DNA from: Macrophomina tecta
Taxonomy: Eukaryota > Ascomycota > Dothideomycetes > Botryosphaeriales > Botryosphaeriaceae
Assembly: GCA_024180945.1 (NCBI GenBank)
Contig: JAKSGN010000033.1
Location: 1,922,001-1,986,000, forward strand
DNA: 64,000 nt
Reading direction: 5' to 3'
Shown here: positions 57,383-64,000 of the stretch, one piece after another
Position numbering within the stretch: position 1 is the stretch's first letter
Layout: the number at the start of each line of letters is the position of its first letter
Position numbers and translations under genes: made by a program
Notes under the pieces: model-generated
What the model was told of the DNA's origin: nothing
The model's input: only the letters and a program-made list of their open reading frames with translations
Database searches by the model: none

Positions 57383-58722
57383 GGTCGTTGTGGCGGCGGA
57401 TGGGAAGTGAGGGACGGAAACGTGGATGTCGTGTTAGGTTCTTGGAGGAAAGGCGGAGGAGGAGGAGGAGGAGGGGGGGATGCGAGCCGCCTTTGTTGAG
57501 TGGAAGAGTCAAGGTGGGGTGAGCTGAGGTGGCCAGGAGTGCGGAGCAGTGGGGGGGAGGAGCTAGAGGAGAGGCGCGGAGGGTCGGGGACATCTCCTTT
57601 TATCGACAAATATACGAGGTGTGGCTGGCGCAGCAACGGCCGGGATGTTGTAGTAGGTCTAAGATGGTCTGAGAAGTTTATGTGTCGGTGAGCACAGCTG
57701 AGCTTGGCGACGCACATGCAAAGGACAAACAACGGTGCATTCCTAGCGTTGCAGCAGCATGCCGTGGCGCAGAAGGCGCCTGCTACTGGCCATTATGCCG
57801 CCCACCCATGCGGGAGACGTATCGCGCCGGAGGCCCCCGGGGCCCCCGGGGGGGTGTTCCCGCTGCTGTGCCCCGCCGCGGGGTGACACCTGCGGCCCAT
57901 CTTCGGCATTGCCCTTCTGGAAGAGGCAGTTGCTCGAGGTAGAGGACTCTGGGGCATGACAGCTGAAGCAATCATGATACTCTCTGAACACTTACGCCTG
58001 TACACCTCCGGCAACGCTGCACTCTACCAGCAAGACGGACGAGCAATGTCAACTCCTTTTCAAATTCGCCTAGGGTATTAGTGGTTATCAAGAACAACCT
58101 GAAGAGTCGCTACCACCGCCACCTTATTCCCTCATCCCCGCCCTCTGATAGATCCTTTTTTCTTCGCAAAACCCACACGAGTTCGAAGTGACTTCTTTCC
58201 CCTTCCCGAGCGCAGACATAAGGGAAAAAAAAAATAGAAAGAAATGACGTCCTCCCACTCCCAGAACTGTCGTTGCGCCTCCGTGCTCCCGACCCTGAAG
58301 GAAAACACAAACGAATATAGCTCCGGTTGGAGCAAAAAGAAACAACGAAGAAAATTGCGTGGGCAACTTGCAGCGAGCAGCCGCCGTCAAGGAAAAGGTG
58401 CGCGAATAGGCAAAGAATCATCGAGTGAAAAGAGGGAGAGTGAGACGACCGCCTAGTCAATGACCATAGAACACCATCCTCGAAGATCCCAAAGGAGAGC
58501 AAAAGCACAAAGAAATCGAACGCCAGTGATTTCGCCACTTTCCATTTCGCCTCCAAGTTTTGTTGCGCCCCGTGGGCGAGAATATTCGAAACAAAAGAAG
58601 GCCGGCTTACCTCCTTCTAACTCCTCCGAATCCCATAGCTTTCCTCGCCTGCGGATGGCCGCGTATTCTCTTCCTTCCTGGGCCACCCAAACCGCTCGCG
58701 GGCTAGTCCGGTTTTTGCCTGT
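57383..58722. other. Intergenic stretch, no gene seen
   Basis: About 1.34 kb between two minus-strand genes: promoter of thymidine phosphorylase and 3' end of JHD1. Short frames on both strands look like chance. Confidence 0.45.
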
Positions 58723-61700
58723 TCACCTACTGCCTCTCCTTCTCAATCCCCTCTCTTCTCCCATTATTTCCCTGATCAACCGCATGCTTGCCTCATCCTC
58801 TTCCGGCGAAGCCCCTTGCACACTCATCGCCCTCTGCTTTGGCATAGCCGCACCCTCGCTCTTGACACTACCCCTCCCAACACTTGCTGTAGCGTCTAGG
58901 TCCACACTTGTGTTCGATCGTCGGCGTTGATTGGGCGTAGCTACCGCATAAGTCTGCTTGTTCGCATGCGAAGGGCCTGGCGTGCGACTCTTTGTACGGT
59001 ATTTTTGCGTCGAAGGCGGCTGCGATTGCCTACCTACGCTGCTGACAGTCGAATATCGCTCGACGGGGCGGGACATACGCGACGAATGGCGACGTTCGGA
59101 TGGGGATTCCATTACCGGCTGAACCTCATGATTCTGTCGTTTTTGCTCAGGGGAGGAATTTGCCAGATCGGTAAGTGGTGACGACGGTGCTACACCGTTA
59201 CGTCCGCCCGCTGTGGGAGAAGGCCGAGATGGCTTGACCGGAGACGGATGAGAATCTGCCACGAGAACCTGTTCTGGCACCTTTTCCGTAGTTGGAATCG
59301 CAATGTCACTTGCGGGTGTGGGTTCCATCGGCGCTGACTGTGCTGGTGGCTCGACGTCCTCGACGCCGTTGATCATAACCTCATCTGCTTCCTCCACCAC
59401 TTTGCCAGTAGCAAAGTAGGTTTCCAGAATAGGATCGATCATGCCATTGGTCTGCTCCACGGAGGAAGCATCGGGCATGAAGATATCCCCAGCGGCTTCT
59501 ACTGATTCTTGTGGTTGAAGCTCCTCTTCTGGCTCTTTTGTAGCTTCGCCGTTGGGAATCATGTCATGGCCGAACAGGGATACGCCGTTCGGCAAGCTGA
59601 TGCTCTCTCGCGGTTCCTTCTTGGGTTTTTTGATAGCTTCACCATCCTCTCCAGCACCGCTAACACGCCGCTTCTTGGAACTCTGGGTTCCTCGAGGAAT
59701 CGGGGCTTCTTGCGCTTTCACAGGATCGATGTTTCCGTGCTCGTCGTGAATACAGCGGCGCTGCTCGTTTATTAGTCACATGCAAATGTGGGTATTGAAT
59801 GTCGAAGACGTACCTTGCTTTTGCGACAGTCCAAGCAAGCCTTACTCCGTCCGCGTTTGCCATCTGGAGTCTCCTGGGGAGGCGGTCCATCCAAGCCAGC
59901 TGCGAGGACTGTCGGAAGCTGAGCATCGACTTTTGGAACCACATTCACAGGGCCATGGTCGGCCGAGCTCGGAATAACAACTGCAACCATCTGGGCACTA
60001 GGACGACTCTCCACGGTCTTGCTTGGCGTGTTCAGGTTTGGAGATGAAACTTCGTCCTTGTGCTTGCACCTGATTCTGCGCTTCCGGCAAGCATCGCATG
60101 CAATGCGCTTCGGCCCCAATACTGAAGTCTTCGGGGTGCTGGTGTGCTTGACCGGTTGACCAGGCGTTGCCTCACCACTTTCCGTCTCTGCTTCTTGTGC
60201 TCTCTTCTGTTGTCTCGCAGACACACGCTCAGGGAGACGGAACGCGTCAATGAAAGCCTTACGTTCCAGCCTTTTCAGGGCAGCAGCACTAAGCTTCTTC
60301 TCTCCGCCTAATTCGCCAACTTCAGGGAGAACAGCATCCGGGTGAGCCCACTGAGGAATATCTTCGTTTCCGCGCTTCCAAGCCACCCACATAGCGAAAG
60401 TCTTGATGATCTCAAGTGGATCTCCAAAGCCCTTAGGGATTGACTTGGTAACGGCGTTCCGCACCTCAACAGTGATGCCTTCTACACGGCCCTGAGAAAC
60501 CATGACTGTGCGGAATATGTAGCTCACAAGGTCCGGCAACCCTTCGAGCTCGCTGCGCGAGTAATATCGAGCGTTGAAGTTTTCCGGTCCTAGGTCAGAG
60601 TTGTGTCCAAACTTGTTGGGCTCCATGTATATTGGCGTCTCGCGACGAAACTGCTTGCCTTCGTAGAACAGTTGCATCACCGACTGCGGAAGAGGGTCTC
60701 GGCGGAGGTACTGCAGGACCGTATACCAGTGCACCTTCTGGAAATGGGGGTAGCGGAATTTCCTGGCCACTTTTGTGTTCTTTTCGATCTCAGCAACGCG
60801 GATTTGCATTCCGTAGTTGAGTCTCGTGAGGAAGTTCCCGCCGATGACCAAGCTGTTCTCTGGAGTCCATACCGCATGAATCCATCCGGACGGAATGAGC
60901 ATAGTATCCCCCTCCGAGAGATCAACCCGGTAGCACTCTTTCGTCTCATCCGCAAGAAAGGTCCAGTTTTGTGCTTGCGAAAGACACCAGTCCTCGTACT
61001 TCTTCAGGTGCTGTTTCTTTGGCGGGATGAAGAAGAAAGTCTTCTTGCCTTTGATGATGTGGTAATAAACCGAGGACCCTCCAAAATCAATGTGGAAATC
61101 AGTGTAGCAATCAGCCACAGACATCAGGCAATAGAACTGCACCTTCGGGAAAACACCCCTTGCTGTTTCCTCTTCCGGCCAGACTGCATCTTGTAGGTCG
61201 AGCTCTCGGACGACCTTTGGCCTTCGTATCAGACGCCCGAGCTTGCTGTGGGAGATCTCAAGGCTTATGACGTTCCGTACGGGCTTGTCGCCTTCTTCCT
61301 CGTAGTACTCTGCCCACTTGTTCATATTCCACCTCTTGTCCTCGCCTTCCTGGGACTTCACGTCGATAACTTCCACTTTCTCCTCAGGACCATAAAGTTC
61401 TGCAACGCGACGTACAGTCAGGCCTTGGGGGATGACCATATCAAGACTGTCCTGACCCTCGTCCGGGACCGTCTCGTATTCCATATCATCGTAGAACTCA
61501 TCAGGTTGTTCTTCCTGCCTCTGGTCAACAGTGGCCATGTCAGTCGTCTTCGTCCGAACTCCAGGGAGATTTGGTCGAGGATTCCAACATGCAGGAATGA
61601 CAATGGGTTCTCTGAAACCGCTGCTCTTCTCTAAATTTTCTGCAGTAACAAGTTCTGGCCTCATACGCGGGAAAGCTTCGGGCTGGAATTTGAATGTCCC

Positions 61701-63597
61701 ATCCTTAATCAGCTGGATATAGTGATGCTCATGCTCGTCCTCGGATGTGCGGAAAACTCCTTCATTTAGGCCAGCGTAGTCCACTCGGAGGCCAGCTTGG
61801 GCACGCTTTGACTTCCGAACAACTGAGCGAGTCAGTACAGTACACCAGGAAAGTAGTAATATGAGTGTGCTCACATGTAGTAGGGCCGAATTTCGGTCTG
61901 CAGCTGCGACAAAAGTATTTATCCACGCTGCTAACCTCCTTTGCATTCTTGAATCCTGCACAAGCGAAATGATACCAGTTCTGGCATCCGTTGCACCCAA
62001 TCCACTGATCCTTCTGGCCGGTTGAGGGTCCTCGAGAGAACTTACACCCGGCACAAATGGTGACTTCTTCCTCGGCATTGCCTGGTGAGGGCTGGCCGGA
62101 GTCCAATGCAGGTCTGATCGTCATCGAAGTCTGAGTGGGGACTGAGGATGCTCTTCCAGAGCCTGGTCTGCTGTCGTCTTCCGCTGCCGGGTGGCCGTAC
62201 ATTCCGAAAGAACTTCGCCGCCTGGCGTTCATAACATCTGACCGTGCCTGCGAGATGTCGTACCTCGTGCCCTGTAGTGAGCCTGAGGTGTTCGCCCTCT
62301 TCTTTTCTGGAGCAGATACATCACCAGGCTCACCAGGCAGGCTCTGCGGCGAATGCAACTGATCGGAGCCGTTTTCCCTCAAGGGGACTAGCATGCTGTC
62401 GCTGGCGTTGGCAGCGGATTTACTGGCCTTCTTTCCGCCAGCAGCCTTGCTTCGAGGACCCCGCGGTTTCCCCTTTGGCCAGCCTTGGCCTCTTCCTTTC
62501 TTGTGTTCAACATGGTGGTCTCGGATAGCATGAGCGTTTGACGGATCGTACGTTTCATCAGGTGGTGTGTGCGTCTGCACCGCGGACAAATTCGGGTGGC
62601 CAAATTTAGCTTCGCTAACCTCTGATCCGTTGAGAAGAGGCTCAGGCTTGGGTGCGGAAAACGAGTTGGCATGGGGGCGGGATCGGTACTGTCCGTCAAT
62701 GGACCCATGATGTTGAGTATCTGTCAGTCGTTGGTGTTGCTGATGGGCGACTTCATACAAAGACGACATGCCCGTCTGGCCGTAGTGAGCTTGCGGGGCT
62801 GCAATGGACCTTCGTCCGCCGCGGGAATTGTCTATGCTGCCGTTTCTGAGACCTAGAAGCACCTGAGCAATATCCATCTCGTCGTTTGTCTGAGGTGCAG
62901 CATATGACACGGGTTCGCGGTAGGCCGGATACCCGCTCTGAGGTGTCGGGTCAAGGTTGTAGGACCACTCGACAGCGGGTGCTTGAGTGTGACTCGTTGC
63001 TGGTCTGGCTGCACTGTGGGCGTACTGCTCGGATGGCGCGACCTCTGAGCGCGCGCGCTTTGAGGGCCGTTCATCACATCCGTAGCCATGATCGTACCCG
63101 TAGCTATGCCCTTGACCGTGTCGGTAGTTCTGACCATCCGAAACAGCGTGGGCGTGCCGTGAGCTGCCAGCAGTTGGGCGCGAGGTCCGCGGAGAAGGTT
63201 GAGAGTAGGCAGGAAGCACGGCAGGCGGCGCAAACACAGGACTCGGGGCCATGGATGAGGCGATATCAGCCAGCGCATCTATGGGCGAGCCGTGCGAGGA
63301 TGAACGACTGCCGTGTCCGTTCGTCTGGCGCGACGAAGGAGCCGCCCTTTCAGCTTTGACGGCGGGGACCCTCTCGGAGCCGGCCCGCTGGCTGGCATGA
63401 GCATTGCTCACCGACCATCCGTAGTTCTGAAGTGCCTCGACAAGGCCGCTCGCACCGTTGCTGGGGAACAATGGACCATCTTTGTATGCGGTGGGGTAGG
63501 TTGGTGTAAGCGGCTCGACGAAGCGGAGAATGGGAGACGGCGTGCGCGGTGGAAGCGGGGCGTCGGAGACGGGCGGCCTGAAGCTGGAGAGCTTCAT
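58723..63597 (-). CDS. JHD1: JmjC histone demethylase Jhd1 (KDM2-type, PHD + JmjC)
   Basis: This is a chromatin Fe(II)/2-oxoglutarate oxygenase that removes methyl groups from histone H3K36. Exons 63597-61875, 61822-59814 and 59760-58723 (introns 52 and 53 nt) give 1589 residues. The first 500 residues are disordered (Ser/His/Pro-rich, with a GRGQGWPKGKPRGPRSK AT-hook-like patch). A PHD finger spans about 513-568 (ICAGC, IGCNGCQNWYHFACAGF, YFCRSC). The JmjC domain has the iron triad H818-x-D820 (YTDFHIDFGGSS) and H890 (SGWIHAVWTPENS), with the KGKKTFFFIPP segment for 2-oxoglutarate. After a helical region come two cysteine half-motifs, C1150/C1153/C1160 (CDACRKRRIRCKHKD) and C1237/C1240/C1247 (CLDCRKSKRRCIHDEHG), the second split by intron 2. 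The tail of about 340 residues is Ser/Lys/Glu-rich. Confidence 0.92.
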
Positions 63598-64000
63598 TGT
63601 GGCGGGGACGCAGCGCGGAGGGGAGGGCCAGGGCGTGCGGGAGCGAAAGGACCTCGGAGGTCCGCAAAGAGAGAGGACGGCCGGCTAGGGCGCGCCGAGG
63701 GCTGCAGTCGATCGGTCGAGGTGCTGAGAGGGCATTCCCGGATTGGCAAGCAAAGTGAAGCGCCCAGCTCGCAGCGACACGCGGTCGTTGGGGGTGTTGG
63801 GGACGGCGCTGAGCGGGGGGAGGTCGGCGGAGGTGGTGTTGGAAGAGAGGCAGCGCGGCCGGCGGAGGATTGATGGCACCGCACCGCAGGACCAGCAAAG
63901 GCGCATCAACAATCGCACCAGACTCTAGCACGTTGCGCCCGCCCGCACCCGCTACCCGCGCAGGACCACCAGCACCCGCGGACGCTCTGATTTATGTTGC
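63598..64000. other. JHD1 upstream region
   Basis: About 400 GC-rich bases upstream of the JHD1 start, up to the window edge. Chance frames only. Confidence 0.45.

Noticed and set aside
56153..57499. 448-codon plus-strand frame antisense to thymidine phosphorylase
   Set aside because: It is the GC-rich shadow of the DeoA frame; Arg/His/Pro-dominated with no motif.

Overview
The window looks like nuclear DNA of a filamentous ascomycete (Pezizomycotina; a dothideomycete is plausible but not shown). Genes are monocistronic on both strands. Introns are mostly 50-110 nt with GTAAGT-like donors and run up to 513 nt as first counted. Many intergenic stretches are long and pyrimidine-rich. The products are clear ascomycete orthologues: a Pmk1/Fus3-type MAP kinase, Bub1, Jhd1, Dbp3 and Rpn12. 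I worked out exon joins by eye from splice sites and reading frame; they are given in each entry.

Layout. 0-8.3 kb: partial COQ1 (-), VMA12-like gene (+), Sas2-like MYST acetyltransferase (-), BTB/POZ protein (-), single-BRCT protein (-). 8.2-13.8 kb: gene-poor, with two 21-nt poly-T runs. 13.8-16.2 kb: Zn2Cys6 regulator (-) with complementary CAG and CTG runs in its leader. 16.2-20.9 kb: mostly noncoding, with one small three-exon gene (+). 20.9-29.2 kb: DBP3 (+, apparent frameshift near the N terminus), a 55-residue cysteine protein with a 21-nt exon (+), a conserved zinc-type protein of unknown function (+), PMK1-type MAPK (+). 29.8-34.2 kb: ERV1 (-) and HEM4 (+) sharing a 298-bp divergent promoter, then a conserved nuclear-type protein (+). 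34.2-38.8 kb: gene-poor leader of a 633-residue putative regulator (+). 41.7-45.5 kb: BUB1/MadBub (+). 46-53 kb: small membrane ORF (+), L-type lectin cargo receptor (+), second Zn2Cys6 regulator (+), mitochondrial uL11 (+). 53.9-63.6 kb: RPN12 (-), bacterial-type thymidine phosphorylase (-), JHD1 (-).

Most of the genes are housekeeping and regulatory: mitochondrial function (COQ1, ERV1, uL11m), heme synthesis, V-ATPase assembly, ribosome biogenesis, proteasome, spindle checkpoint, chromatin (Sas2-like, Jhd1), MAPK signalling and ER-Golgi traffic. I see no secondary-metabolite cluster, transposon, CRISPR array, rRNA or tRNA, and no coherent new multi-gene system. The most unusual items are the intronless bacterial-type thymidine phosphorylase, the microexon gene, the DBP3 frameshift and the split cysteine half-motifs in Jhd1.
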